DNA of 64,000 bases from UBA11606 sp965243715 (GTDB taxonomy: Bacteria; Actinomycetota; Acidimicrobiia; Acidimicrobiales; Aldehydirespiratoraceae), in contig CBDEVU010000007.1 of assembly GCA_965243715.1 (NCBI GenBank), forward strand, positions 213,785 to 277,784. The letters run 5' to 3'. This document shows positions 7,207 through 15,853 of this stretch, one piece after another; positions within the stretch are counted from its first letter, which is position 1, and every line of letters starts with the position of its first letter. Under the pieces are notes generated by a model, which saw only the letters and a list, made by a program, of their open reading frames with translations, was not told the origin of the DNA and searched no databases. A program made the position numbers and the translations under genes.

Positions 7207-8823
7207 TCACAGAATATCGCCCGCGCGGATGATAGCAACCCCTTTTTCGCCGATCATAATGGATGGAGCCTGAGTATTGCCGCTGATCAACTTCGGCATC
7301 ACCGAAGCATCAACCACCCTCAAGCCATTTAGCCCGCGAACTCTAAGACGAGGGTCGACAACTGCGGTCTCTCCGGTACCCATCGAACACGATCCGACGG
7401 GATGATAATCCGTTTTTGACCACTTTCTGATGTAGTTTCTCACCTCCTCGTCGCTGTCAACGCCCAACCCAGGCATGAACTCGTGCTTGATGAAGGGCGC
7501 GAACGCTTCGGACTGCAACAACCGTCGACCCCAGCGAAAGCCCTCTATCGAAACCTTCCAGTCGTGGCCGTCGACGTCGCCGCAAAAGTTTGGGTCGATG
7601 ACAGGAGGATCGGCAGGGTCAGGGGAACGAAGCGTGACCGCGCCAATGCTGCGGGGGCGAAGGTTGCACGTATTTATAGTGACGCCATGACCCTTCTGTC
7701 GTTTTCGACCATGATCGATGACGTAGGCAGGTAAGCAGTGGATCTGAATGTCAGGTGACTCAAGACCACCACCGCTGCGGACAAAAGCCCCCGCCTCGGC
7801 GACACACGCGGTCATTGGACCGGTCCGGTAGAGCAGATACTGGATCAGGTGACGGAGGGCTCGATCCGGACGGTCTTCTTGGTTATAAGAGACTGGTTCG
7901 GTCTCGGCCGTCAAGTATACGTCCATATGGTCTTGAAGATTCTGACCCACCCCGGGCAGGTCGTGGACGACGGGAATACCCACGTCAGTAAGGTGCCCCC
8001 CGGGGCCAATACCAGACAAAAGAAGAAGGCGGGGGGTGTTGATCGCCCCCGCGCTCAACACCACTTCGGCCTCGGCCTCCGCTCGTTTTAAGTGGCGTCC
8101 ATGCTGATATTCGACGCCGACCGCACGACCGTTAGCGACGATGACCTTAGTCGTGCGGGCTTTGGTAGCCACCGTTAGGTTACGTCGGTGCATAACGGGC
8201 TTTAGGAAGGCGGTAGCTGCGCTCTCTCGCCGCGCGTCGCGTTGAGTGACGTCATAGAAGGTCACTCCGTCTTGTTGAGCCCCGTTCACATCGGGGTTGA
8301 AATCCAATCCAAGTTCCTGGCCAGCGCGGACGAAGGCCTTGGTCAACGGATTGTGTTGAACTTGCTGGGTGACGCTCATGTCACCCCCTACACCATGAAA
8401 CTCGTTATTGAGTCGACTGTTGTCCTCGGATTTCCGGAAATACGGAAGAACCCCCTCGTAACCCCAACCCGGGTTACCTCGCCGTTCCCACTCGTCGTAG
8501 TCGCTTCGATTACCTCGGATATAGATCATGGCGTTAATCGAGGTCGAACCACCCAGCGTCCGTCCCTGAGGATACCACATCTCCCTGTTGTTCATCTGAG
8601 CCTGAGGAGCGGTAGAAAACCCCCAGTTGACCTTCTGTGAGGTCAGCTTTGTAAAACCCACCGGAATGTGAATAAGCGGGCTGCGATCCCGTCCTCCTGC
8701 CTCGATCAAGAGTACATTATTGGAAGGGTCTTCGCTGAGTCGGTTGGCGACCACGCAGCCAGCGGCGCCTGCGCCAACAACCACGTAGGTATAGCGACCG
8801 GCAACGATTTCGGCCTTGCTCAT
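7207..8823 (-). CDS. GMC-family FAD oxidoreductase (choline/alcohol dehydrogenase-like)
   Basis: 538 residues. N-terminal FAD site YVVVGAGAAGCVVANRLSED (about 12-31), then IEAGG and the first GMC signature GRTLGGSTSINAMIYIRGN. The second signature is SAGAINTPRLLLLSGIGP, and the C-terminal region has the catalytic-type HPVGSCSMG and the Asn-containing ISGNTQAPSIMIGEKG. This set matches choline dehydrogenase/BetA-like alcohol oxidoreductases; the alcohol substrate is unknown. ATG at 8823 starts just before the dinucleotide fold; a 70-codon upstream extension is non-homologous and would overlap the divergent gene. Divergent to a second GMC oxidoreductase over 55 bp; upstream of the Gfo/Idh/MocA gene. 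Confidence 0.92.
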   Translation of the reverse strand: MSKAEIVAGRYTYVVVGAGAAGCVVANRLSEDPSNNVLLIEAGGRDRSPLIHIPVGFTKLTSQKVNWGFSTAPQAQMNNREMWYPQGRTLGGSTSINAMIYIRGNRSDYDEWERRGNPGWGYEGVLPYFRKSEDNSRLNNEFHGVGGDMSVTQQVQHNPLTKAFVRAGQELGLDFNPDVNGAQQDGVTFYDVTQRDARRESAATAFLKPVMHRRNLTVATKARTTKVIVANGRAVGVEYQHGRHLKRAEAEAEVVLSAGAINTPRLLLLSGIGPGGHLTDVGIPVVHDLPGVGQNLQDHMDVYLTAETEPVSYNQEDRPDRALRHLIQYLLYRTGPMTACVAEAGAFVRSGGGLESPDIQIHCLPAYVIDHGRKRQKGHGVTINTCNLRPRSIGAVTLRSPDPADPPVIDPNFCGDVDGHDWKVSIEGFRWGRRLLQSEAFAPFIKHEFMPGLGVDSDEEVRNYIRKWSKTDYHPVGSCSMGTGETAVVDPRLRVRGLNGLRVVDASVMPKLISGNTQAPSIMIGEKGVAIIRAGDIL

Positions 8824-8878
8824 CGGCTCAGATTCTGTACAATAGTCACAGAGCAATTTATACCACAGAAAGCAGCCG
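8824..8878. promoter_or_regulatory. 55-bp divergent promoter region between two GMC oxidoreductase genes
   Basis: An AT-rich gap between opposing starts at 8823 and 8879. TTTATA near 8857 (+ strand) and TATTGT (minus strand) are possible -10 elements. Both genes must be driven from this short segment, so they may be co-regulated. Confidence 0.4.
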
Positions 8879-10390
8879 TTGATCACCCAAAATGCTGATG
8901 TCGTGATCGTAGGAACCGGAATGGGCGGGAGCACCGCCGCTCTTGCGCTGGCCACGACTGGCGCATCCGTTCTCATGCTCGAACGGGGAACTTTCCTCCC
9001 TGTGGAGCCGCAAAACTGGTCACCGATAGCCAACTACACCGATCACCGTTACAAAAATGCCGAGAAGTGGCATACCCCTACCGGTGAAACCTTTAGCCCT
9101 GGCGTCCACTACTACGTAGGCGGTAACACCAAGGTCTTCGGTGCGGCTTTGCCGCGTTGGCGTGCCCATGACTTCGACGAGACCGTACACATCGGCGGCA
9201 TCTCGCCAGCGTGGCCAATCTGCTACGCCGAACTCGAGCCGTTCTACGCTCAGGCTGAGGAGATTTACCGAGTCCGCGCCTTAGACGGCGAGGATCCTAC
9301 CGACCCGCCGCGCCGCTCTCCATTCCCCTATCCCGCGGTACCGCACGAACCAACTATCCAACAACTTTCCGACGACATCGCGGCACAAGGACTTCATCCA
9401 ACCCATCTCCCGCTCGGTATCGATTTGCGTCCGCAGGGCCTCTGCATCCGGTGCGGAACCTGTGACGGATATCCCTGCCAGGTGGGAGCAAAAAGTGACG
9501 CCGAAATCTGCGCCGTGCGACCCGCTCTCGAATCGGCGAACGTTGAACTCTGGACTGGGGCCTACGTGGAGCGGCTTCAGATTGGCTCCGGCGGTCGGCG
9601 CGTCACGGCGGTAGTTGGCAGTCGCAACGGTGAACCATTCTCCGTTCGCGCCCACCACGTCGTGGTGGCATGCGGCGCGGCGAACTCCGCCGCACTGTTA
9701 CTGCGATCCGACTCGAGCGATCATCGCCGTGGTCTTGGCAACGACCACGACCAAGTCGGCCGCAACTACATGGTCCACAACAACACGGTCATGGCGGCTC
9801 TCTGCCCGTACCGCAAAAATCCCACCGTATTCCAAAAGACGCTGGCGGTAAACGACTTCTACCTCCCCCGCAACCGAGCTAGCTCGTATCCGCTCGGCAA
9901 CCTGCAACTCATCGGCAAAATGCACGAAGGCACCCTCCGAGGCGCCCGACCCCGACTCCCGCTGTTCTTGCGAAACTTCATTACGGCCCGCTCCGTCGAG
10001 TGGTGGGTCATGTCCGAGGACTTACCAGATGCCAACAACCGCGTCTCGCTATCTCCTGCGGGCGGTATCCAGGTTCGGTGGCACGCCACTAACACGCAGG
10101 CCCATGACCTGCTGCTTCGCCAAGCTAAGAAGATGATGCGCAAAGCTGGCTATCCCCTCATCGCTACCCAAACCATGGGCATCGAGACCAACTCGCACCA
10201 ATGTGGGACACTGCGCATGGGCACCGATCGGCACACCTCCGTCGTAGATCCCGATCAGCGGATTCACGGTATCGAAAACGTTCTAGTGGCCGACTCGTCG
10301 GTATTTCCCTCCTCGTCGGCATCCAACCCCGCCCTCACCATCGCCGCTCTCTCGTTACGCGCCATAGACCGGCTTACCAAAGGGTGGTAA
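8879..10390 (+). CDS. GMC-family / FAD-dependent oxidoreductase
   Basis: 503 residues, begins with TTG at 8879. The FAD-binding motif DVVIVGTGMGGSTAALALA starts at residue 7 and is followed by LERG. The region YYVGGNTKVFGAALPRWR replaces the classic GMC signature. A cysteine-rich segment LCIRCGTCDGYPCQVGAKSD is at about 196-215, and the C-terminal block NSHQCGTLRMGTD, then VFPSSSASNPALTIAALSLR, carries the usual His and Asn region. This layout fits the COG2303 branch that includes sugar dehydrogenases and 2-keto-gluconate dehydrogenase-like proteins. It faces the importer operon convergently and is divergent to another GMC gene. No strong ribosome site was found. Confidence 0.85.
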   Translation: MITQNADVVIVGTGMGGSTAALALATTGASVLMLERGTFLPVEPQNWSPIANYTDHRYKNAEKWHTPTGETFSPGVHYYVGGNTKVFGAALPRWRAHDFDETVHIGGISPAWPICYAELEPFYAQAEEIYRVRALDGEDPTDPPRRSPFPYPAVPHEPTIQQLSDDIAAQGLHPTHLPLGIDLRPQGLCIRCGTCDGYPCQVGAKSDAEICAVRPALESANVELWTGAYVERLQIGSGGRRVTAVVGSRNGEPFSVRAHHVVVACGAANSAALLLRSDSSDHRRGLGNDHDQVGRNYMVHNNTVMAALCPYRKNPTVFQKTLAVNDFYLPRNRASSYPLGNLQLIGKMHEGTLRGARPRLPLFLRNFITARSVEWWVMSEDLPDANNRVSLSPAGGIQVRWHATNTQAHDLLLRQAKKMMRKAGYPLIATQTMGIETNSHQCGTLRMGTDRHTSVVDPDQRIHGIENVLVADSSVFPSSSASNPALTIAALSLRAIDRLTKGW

Positions 10391-10408
10391 CCGTTCAATG
10401 GGTTACCA
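10385..10408. terminator. Inverted repeat between convergent genes, possible terminator
   Basis: TGGTAACC (10385-10392, including the stop codon) and GGTTACCA (10401-10408) form a perfect 8-bp stem with an 8-nt loop between two convergent genes. No U-run follows on either strand, so termination activity is only inferred from place and symmetry. Confidence 0.45.
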
Positions 10409-10432
10409 TGCTACACGGCAGTCGCCTACCGC

Positions 10433-11269
10433 TCACTTTACTGATCCGGCCACTAGTCCACGAACAAAGTACTTACCGAGCACAACGTACACCAGCGCGG
10501 TCGGGGCGGCGGCGATCAAGGCCCCCGCCATCACTACATTCCACTGGATTGACAGACTTCCCGATAGATTATTTAGGGCCACCGTGATGGGTTGCTTAGA
10601 GGGATCAGGAATCACGGTGATGCCGAATATGAAATCATTCCAAATATTGGTGAACTGAAATATTCCGGCCACCACAAACCCAGGTAACGACAACGGCAGC
10701 ATCAGACGGGTGAATATCTGGGTTGTTGTTGCCCCATCGACCTGGGCCGCCTCTAGGATCTCATCGGGTATCTGGGCGTAGTAGTTCCGAAAGATCAACA
10801 TCGTGATAGGGATGCCGTAGATGACGTGGACCATAATCAGCCCCGTATGTGTGCCGTAGAGGTTGAAGTACTGCAGGAAGCGGACGATGGGGATCAGAAC
10901 GACCTGGTACGGAATGAACATTCCGAGGAGTAATGCGGCAAAAATGCTGTTACTGCCGCGAAAGGGCAACTTCGCGAACACGAAGCCGTTAAGGGCACCA
11001 ATAATCGACGACAGTACCACCGCCGGGATGACGATGATCAGACTGTTCTTGAAGTTCGAACCAACTTCATCCCACGCTTCGCGCAGACCGCCAAAACTCA
11101 CTGACTCTGGTAGTTGCCACATGTAAAGGGCGTCGGCTTGGTTGGGCGGTTTCAGGCTCGCCATGACCATGACGTATACAGGTATGAGGAAAATTATGGC
11201 AAGTATTGTTAGGGCCATGAGTCCCGGAAGTCGCGTCTTGCTGTACGCGGCCGGTTCCGTTGCGCTCAC
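10433..11269 (-). CDS. Carbohydrate ABC transporter permease (MalG/UgpE type)
   Basis: Inner-membrane permease of the CUT1 family, 278 residues, the standard length. Six hydrophobic segments, starting MALTILAIIFLIPVYVMVMASLK. The EAA loop that contacts the ATPase is at about 185-205 (EILEAAQVDGATTTQIFTRL). The GTG at 11269 overlaps the stop of the upstream permease (GTGA); the frame is open much further upstream but that extension lies inside the neighbour and lacks homology. Third gene of a binding protein-permease-permease set; no ATPase gene is adjacent, so a shared MsiK-like ATPase elsewhere is expected, as in many actinobacteria. Confidence 0.93.
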   Translation of the reverse strand: MSATEPAAYSKTRLPGLMALTILAIIFLIPVYVMVMASLKPPNQADALYMWQLPESVSFGGLREAWDEVGSNFKNSLIIVIPAVVLSSIIGALNGFVFAKLPFRGSNSIFAALLLGMFIPYQVVLIPIVRFLQYFNLYGTHTGLIMVHVIYGIPITMLIFRNYYAQIPDEILEAAQVDGATTTQIFTRLMLPLSLPGFVVAGIFQFTNIWNDFIFGITVIPDPSKQPITVALNNLSGSLSIQWNVVMAGALIAAAPTALVYVVLGKYFVRGLVAGSVK

Positions 11270-12288
11270 GCTTTCGATCCTAGGTAAGTCCGGTACAGGT
11301 ACGGGACTATCACGATGGCGACGAGCAGTAACATGACCATTGATGCGGCCGCCCCCGTATTGAACCTGAGCGAGCGAAAGGTCTGTTCGAAAACGTAGAT
11401 GCCCGGCACGTCGGTAGCGAACCCCGGTCCCCGCCCCGACATCGCAACTACTAAGTCGAAACTCTTGAGACTCACATGACCCAGAATCACTAGCACCGTC
11501 ACCAACATGGGGCCAAGATGAGGTAAAGCTATGTACCGGTAGTATTGGTGGCTCTTGGCCCCGTCCAACGCCGCGGCCTCCGACAGTTCTTCGGGGATAG
11601 TCGCTAGACCGGCGAGGAAGATTGCCATAGCAAACCCGGCCAGTTGCCATGATGCCGCGATGACTACCGGGATTAGCGCCAACGGGATCCCGAGTTGAGT
11701 GTTAATGAACGGACCGCCCGGAACAATTGCCTCCAACGCCGCCGAGAGGTCTCCAACCACCGTAGGGTCAGTGATCCAACCAGGGCGGGCATCGATTCCT
11801 ATTACCTCGAGAATGCGGTTAGCGCCCGTAGAAGGTGTAAATATCCACCGCCACACTACGCCCGTGATGATGAACGACAGTGAGTACGGAAATAAGAAGA
11901 CCCCTCGAAAGAACCCCCTGGAACGCAAGGTATTGTGGACTAATACCGCTAGGACGAATCCGAGCACTACGGCGAGGCCCAAGAAAAGCACGGTGAATAC
12001 CGTGATATTTCGCAGGTCGGCCTGAAAGCGCGGCGACCTGAGCATGTCGGCATAGGTTTCGAGCAGTGGATCATGGGGTTGGAGATTGATGGTTAATCCC
12101 TCCCACTGAGAGACAGAAACCGTTGCGGTATAGGCGATGAAACCGTAAATAAATAGGCCCAGCACCACCAAAGTTGGGACCGTCACCGCAAACCTGAAGC
12201 CGTTACGGGCCCAGAATCCATTCCGACGGGGTCTGACCATCGTTTCGCGTGAGATCCCTAGGGATTTGGCGGAGGTTGCGGTTGCCAT
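11266..12288 (-). CDS. Carbohydrate ABC transporter permease (MalF/UgpA type)
   Basis: 340-residue CUT1 permease. A cytoplasmic N-terminus of about 35 residues precedes the first membrane segment (FAVTVPTLVVLGLFIYGFIA); the EAA motif reads EELSEAAALDGAKSHQYYRY at about 236-255. ATG at 12288 is chosen because AGGAG lies 7 nt upstream. Partner of the MalG-type permease with a 4-nt overlap, and placed after the binding lipoprotein beyond a stable hairpin. Likely imports oligosaccharide fragments for the GH88 enzyme encoded upstream. Confidence 0.93.
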   Translation of the reverse strand: MATATSAKSLGISRETMVRPRRNGFWARNGFRFAVTVPTLVVLGLFIYGFIAYTATVSVSQWEGLTINLQPHDPLLETYADMLRSPRFQADLRNITVFTVLFLGLAVVLGFVLAVLVHNTLRSRGFFRGVFLFPYSLSFIITGVVWRWIFTPSTGANRILEVIGIDARPGWITDPTVVGDLSAALEAIVPGGPFINTQLGIPLALIPVVIAASWQLAGFAMAIFLAGLATIPEELSEAAALDGAKSHQYYRYIALPHLGPMLVTVLVILGHVSLKSFDLVVAMSGRGPGFATDVPGIYVFEQTFRSLRFNTGAAASMVMLLLVAIVIVPYLYRTYLGSKA

Positions 12289-12320
12289 CGGGTTACTCCT
12301 CGTGGCCGCTACTGCCCGAA

Positions 12321-12357
12321 CCGGCCTCGGCTGATCCTCGTGAGGGGCCGAGGCCGG
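12321..12357 (-). terminator. Stable hairpin between binding-protein and permease genes
   Basis: CCGGCCTCGGC (12321-12331) and GCCGAGGCCGG (12347-12357) are exact complements (11 bp); inside the 15-nt loop CCTC/GAGG can pair further. Such stems after binding-protein genes commonly protect the upstream mRNA or partly terminate, giving more binding protein than permease. The function is inferred from position. Confidence 0.65.
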
Positions 12358-12372
12358 GGGTGACAAGTCGTG

Positions 12373-13713
12373 CTAGCCTTGGGCTAGAGCGCTAATGAAC
12401 GCATCAACATTCTGGTCTTGCGCGAAAACGGTCACCGCCTCCGACATCGCCGTCTGAAAGCCAGGTTCGCCGTGATGAACGATCGACAAGGCGGTGGCGT
12501 CACTTCCCAGCGCCATCGCCGCGCCCTGCTGATAGCGAGGCAACGACGACACGTCGACGTCAGTACGTACCGGACTTGAACCCTTGGCCAGGTTAAACGC
12601 CAACTGTGTTTCCGGCTGTCCCATCTCTGCCAGCCAAACCTTGACTAGCTCCCAGTTCGGCGTGTCCTTGGCCACCACGAATGCGTCGACCACCAGCATG
12701 AAGATGCCGTCGGTGCCGGGATGATTGACGTAACCAAACCCCTCGTTGTCAACCGCGCCGGAGTTGACTAGTTCACCGTAGGCCCAGTCCCCCATGCTGT
12801 TGAAGGCGCAACCATCGTCGGCCAACCGCAGAATTGCCTGATCCCATGTCAATGCGCTGGCGTCTGGATCAACGAAGGCCAATATGGCGGCGAAGTGTTC
12901 GGCAGCTTGGCGGACCTCTGGGTCGTCCCAGGAACGAGCACCGTCTCGAAGATCGGCCCACCCATCGGCTCCAACGAAACCTAACAGCGCGTTCTCAAAG
13001 AGTTCGTCGACCGCGAAGGCTTGGTTGGCGCCCAAGCAAAGCGGGATGATCCCTGCCGCGTCGAGGGTGGCCAGATCGTCAATAAACTGCTGGGCGCTGT
13101 AGTCGCCCTCCGGGGCGGCCACGCCCGCCTGTTCCAGCAAGGCCACGTTGTACCAGAGGTTGTTGCCCCGATGAGCGCCGGTCGCGACGGCATAGATCTC
13201 ACCGTCGGAGGTCAAAGACTCGATCAAGCCCGCGGGCATTACGTCCCGAAACCCGTTCTCGTCGTAAACTTCGGTCACTGGGCGGACGACATCGGCTTCC
13301 AAGTACGGCGTCAAACGCCCACCGGGACCAGATTGCCAAGTATCGGGAAGGTCATTGCCCTGAATCCTCGTCGCCAACACCGCTTGAGCGTTGGCCCCGC
13401 CGCCGCCGGCAACAGCTCCGTTGAGAATGTCCGCGTCCGGAGCACCGGACTGAAACGCCGAGATCAGCGACTGAAGCGCGGTGTCTTCGGAACCCGACGT
13501 CCACCAGCTAAAGATCTCCAGTTCACCGGTCAACCCATCGCCGGTGGCAGCTTCGTCAGGGGCGTCGGCTCCCTCGGCCGGTTCAGCGACGGAACCGTCA
13601 GCGTCGTCGTCATCGCCACACGCGGCGGCGATCAAGGAAAAGGCCGCCAATACGGCCAGTAGTCGGCCCATTGAGAGCCATCTTTTATTTGAATATTTTG
13701 AAGAACCAGTCAT
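12373..13713 (-). CDS. Sugar ABC transporter substrate-binding lipoprotein
   Basis: 446 residues. Lipoprotein signal: basic N-terminus (SNKRW), hydrophobic core GRLLAVLAAFSLIAAAC with the lipid-anchored Cys at about 32, then an acidic linker (GDDDDADGS). The mature part begins LEIFSWWTSGSEDTALQSLI, typical of the extracellular solute-binding family 1 (CUT1 sugars, including oligosaccharides). ATG at 13713 is preceded by GAGGAGG at 8-9 nt; a farther ATG at 13758 exists but overlaps the tandem repeats and lacks a ribosome site. The probable ligand is an unsaturated uronate-containing oligosaccharide, judged from the adjacent GH88 gene. Confidence 0.92.
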   Translation of the reverse strand: MTGSSKYSNKRWLSMGRLLAVLAAFSLIAAACGDDDDADGSVAEPAEGADAPDEAATGDGLTGELEIFSWWTSGSEDTALQSLISAFQSGAPDADILNGAVAGGGGANAQAVLATRIQGNDLPDTWQSGPGGRLTPYLEADVVRPVTEVYDENGFRDVMPAGLIESLTSDGEIYAVATGAHRGNNLWYNVALLEQAGVAAPEGDYSAQQFIDDLATLDAAGIIPLCLGANQAFAVDELFENALLGFVGADGWADLRDGARSWDDPEVRQAAEHFAAILAFVDPDASALTWDQAILRLADDGCAFNSMGDWAYGELVNSGAVDNEGFGYVNHPGTDGIFMLVVDAFVVAKDTPNWELVKVWLAEMGQPETQLAFNLAKGSSPVRTDVDVSSLPRYQQGAAMALGSDATALSIVHHGEPGFQTAMSEAVTVFAQDQNVDAFISALAQG

Positions 13714-13734
13714 TGCTAGTTTCCTCCTCATTAG

Positions 13735-13793
13735 TTGTTCATTGCGGTGTTTGTTCATTGCATTGTTTGTTCATTGCATTTGTTGTTGATTGC
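13735..13793. repeat. Tandem repeat, 16-bp period, four copies
   Basis: TTGTTCATTGC occurs at 13735, 13751 and 13767, and with one mismatch (TTGTTGATTGC) at 13783, exactly 16 bp apart. The array fills the gap between the GH88 stop (13803) and the binding-protein ribosome site. It is AT-rich, unlike its flanks, and would form part of the mRNA leader of the binding-protein gene. Confidence 0.9.
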
Positions 13794-13802
13794 CCTTGGG
13801 CG

Positions 13803-14945
13803 CTAGCTCTCGGTCGATACCCACCTCCCCCCTAGGCACTTGTCCAGCGCTTCGACAAAGAAGTACTCGCCCCACATCACGCTCTCGTCCACGCCCAAGC
13901 CCAACCGTTCGTGGTAGGAGCCGTGCTTCAAGATTCCCTCCCACTGCGGGTCATCGGAGGCCAAGAAATCGCTGCTACAGAGGCGACGGATTATCCCGAA
14001 CGCGTAGTCCCGATAACGACACGCGATCGGCGCGTCGTCAGAGAGTGCAGCCAACTGCAGCAAGCCGCTGGCGGTGATCGCGGCAGCAGAGGATTCAGTT
14101 TTGACGATCGGGTGGGGCTCATCCCAGTCGTTAGGCGGAACGTTTACATCCCCCGTCCGCTCGATGAAGTAATCCGCGGCGGCCTGGGCAGTCTCGAGAT
14201 ACTCCGGCACGCCGGTGAAGGCATACATCGTGCCAAAGCCGTACAGCGCCCACGCCTGGCCCCGGGCCCAACTCGAATCCGACCGCCAACCCTGCTGCGT
14301 GCTCTGGCGGAGGAACTCGCCGCTGGCGGGGTCGAAGATTCCTTCGTGGGCGGTACTCCCGTCACCTCGTAGGAGATGACGGCGGGTATTCATGCAGTGT
14401 CGTTCGACGATGGCGGCCAACTCGCCGTCGCCGTCGCGTTCGGCGGCGTACTGAATGATGCCGACGTTCATCATGATGTCGATAAACGTCGAATCCGGCG
14501 CAAGGAACGAACGCAAGAAACCCGCTCGCTCGTCGAACCGTAGCGCCATAGTCCGACCCGCCTGCACGACGACCTCGTCGACTTTGACGTCGCCGCTCAG
14601 CCGAAACCACCTCCGCCAAGTCGGCCAGAACGTGAACCCGAGGTCGTGTACGTTACGGTCAAACTCACGGCCCCGCAGCGCTTCGGAGTACTCCACGGCA
14701 CTATCTCGCCAACGCGACTCTTGGGTTTGTTCGGCGAAAATCCAAAGCTGCCCGCCCAGAAATCCCTCACACCAATTAGTCCAAGCAGGCGAAGTGTGAT
14801 TCCACCGACCGTTCTGGGTGACGAGCGGAAAGAGCCCCGGGTGCTTCTTGATAAGAGCGCCAACCTTCAACTGTGCCACACAAAGAGCCGTTTGGGCGTC
14901 GGCGGTCACCTCGGCGGGCACACGGAAAAGTTCGTTCGTCGTCAT
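13803..14945 (-). CDS. Glycoside hydrolase family 88, unsaturated glucuronyl hydrolase
   Basis: Removes the delta-4,5-unsaturated uronate from the non-reducing end of oligosaccharides made by polysaccharide lyases, releasing an unsaturated uronate that rearranges towards KDG. 380 residues, the family length. Two acidic positions fit the known catalytic pair: Asp101 in NVHDLGF and Asp156 in STFIDIMMN. The block SSWARGQAWALYGF (about 222-235) is a strong family marker. No signal peptide, so a cytoplasmic enzyme acting after import. The ATG at 14945 overlaps the crotonase stop (ATGA). It sits with an importer, KDG kinase and KDPG aldolase under a shared palindromic operator. GH105 is the main alternative family. 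Confidence 0.9.
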   Translation of the reverse strand: MTTNELFRVPAEVTADAQTALCVAQLKVGALIKKHPGLFPLVTQNGRWNHTSPAWTNWCEGFLGGQLWIFAEQTQESRWRDSAVEYSEALRGREFDRNVHDLGFTFWPTWRRWFRLSGDVKVDEVVVQAGRTMALRFDERAGFLRSFLAPDSTFIDIMMNVGIIQYAAERDGDGELAAIVERHCMNTRRHLLRGDGSTAHEGIFDPASGEFLRQSTQQGWRSDSSWARGQAWALYGFGTMYAFTGVPEYLETAQAAADYFIERTGDVNVPPNDWDEPHPIVKTESSAAAITASGLLQLAALSDDAPIACRYRDYAFGIIRRLCSSDFLASDDPQWEGILKHGSYHERLGLGVDESVMWGEYFFVEALDKCLGGRWVSTES

Positions 14946-15718
14946 CGGGCGGTGAACCTCGGAGGCCGTTTCTCAACGAAGGCTGCCATTGCCTCGGCTA
15001 AGTCTTTGGTAGTGGACAGCAACGATCCGGCGAGCATCTCCAAGGCCTGCGATGCCGACAGTTCCTGGTCAAGGGCGCCCAGCACGACCTTCGCTACTTC
15101 CTGGGCTAACGGTGCCGGGGTGGTGAGATCGTGGACGTAGCGAGCGACCAACTCGGCAAAATCGAGGGGTTGGGCTACTTCGTTGACTAGACCCCAACTC
15201 GCCGCGGTGGTCGCGTCGAGGGGGCGCCCAGTCAGGATCAGTTGGCGCGCTCGAACCGAGCCGATGGCATTGATCAAACGAGCGGTGCCACCCCAGCCGG
15301 GGACGGTACCTACGCTGACCTCCGGGTGGCCGAAGGTGGCCGCCGGTGTCGCCAGGCGGATGTCGCAGGCCAAGGCCAACTCCAATCCTCCCCCCAGCGC
15401 GGGGCCGTCGACGACAGCCAGGGTCGGCCGAGAGAAGGTAGCCAGCCGGGCGAACGTACGATGACCTGCCTCGACCCAAATTCGGCGCATCGACTCGCGT
15501 GTCTGCTGGGCGAACAAGGTCAGGTCGGCACCGACGCTGAACGCTCTCCCCCGGCCTGCCACGATGAGCACACCGACGTCATCGCGGCTTTCGAGATCAC
15601 CGACCAGGTGCTCGATGTCGGCCAGCATTCCCGGGGTCAGGGCATTGAGTTTCTCATCGCGCTGGAGTTCTAATCGGGCCACGCCGTCGACCACCTCGCA
15701 GCTCACGTAGTCGCTCAT
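14942..15718 (-). CDS. Enoyl-CoA hydratase/isomerase family protein (crotonase fold)
   Basis: 258 residues. Crotonase landmarks: GRGRAFSVGADL with the oxyanion-hole GAD, and VDGPALGGGLELALACDIRLA with the second oxyanion-hole Gly, then FGHPEVSVGTVPGWGGTARL. The catalytic Glu pair region of true hydratases reads LGGGLELALA and HPEVSVGTVPGWGG, so hydratase activity is plausible. First gene of the GH88-importer operon and directly downstream of the double palindromic operator, an unexpected place for a fatty-acid-type enzyme. It may act on an acyl-CoA derived from the same substrate, together with the CoA-transferase upstream. Confidence 0.9.
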   Translation of the reverse strand: MSDYVSCEVVDGVARLELQRDEKLNALTPGMLADIEHLVGDLESRDDVGVLIVAGRGRAFSVGADLTLFAQQTRESMRRIWVEAGHRTFARLATFSRPTLAVVDGPALGGGLELALACDIRLATPAATFGHPEVSVGTVPGWGGTARLINAIGSVRARQLILTGRPLDATTAASWGLVNEVAQPLDFAELVARYVHDLTTPAPLAQEVAKVVLGALDQELSASQALEMLAGSLLSTTKDLAEAMAAFVEKRPPRFTAR

Positions 15719-15732
15719 GAGATCAACCCGCG

Positions 15733-15792
15733 TTGGATAACCCAGTATTGGATAACCCAGTATTGGATTACCCAGTGTCGGATTACCGTGTC
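15733..15792. repeat. Tandem repeat, 15-bp period, four copies, in phase with the operator
   Basis: Units start at 15733, 15748, 15763 and 15778 (TTGGATAACCCAGTA, the same again, TTGGATTACCCAGTG, TCGGATTACCGTGTC); the next 15-bp step, 15793, begins the palindrome TTGGATCGATCTAA. Each unit therefore starts with the same TTGGAT as the operator half-site. Confidence 0.9.
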
Positions 15793-15829
15793 TTGGATCG
15801 ATCTAAAGTGAGGGCCTGGATCGATCCAA
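15793..15829. promoter_or_regulatory. Two LacI-type operators upstream of the crotonase-GH88-importer operon
   Basis: TTGGATCGATCTAA (15793-15806) and CTGGATCGATCCAA (15816-15829), centres 23 bp apart. Both match the perfect palindrome TTGGATCGATCCAA in front of the lacI-like gene, with the central CG typical of LacI-family operators. They lie 75-111 bp upstream of the crotonase ATG (15718). Confidence 0.75.
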
Positions 15830-15853
15830 ATCATGACCCGAAAGATGTGGCGC

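Noticed and set aside
8824..9033. A 70-residue N-terminal extension of the GMC oxidoreductase ending at 7207
   Set aside because: The FAD fold begins right after the ATG at 8823, and the extension is antisense to the start of the divergent gene.
11270..11650. A long N-terminal extension of the MalG-type permease
   Set aside because: It is antisense-frame sequence inside the preceding permease gene; the GTGA overlap at 11269 gives the normal protein length.
13735..13793. Regularly spaced short repeats as a CRISPR array
   Set aside because: The repeat unit is 11 bp with 5-nt interspersed bases and a 16-bp period; CRISPR repeats and spacers are both much longer, and no cas genes are present.
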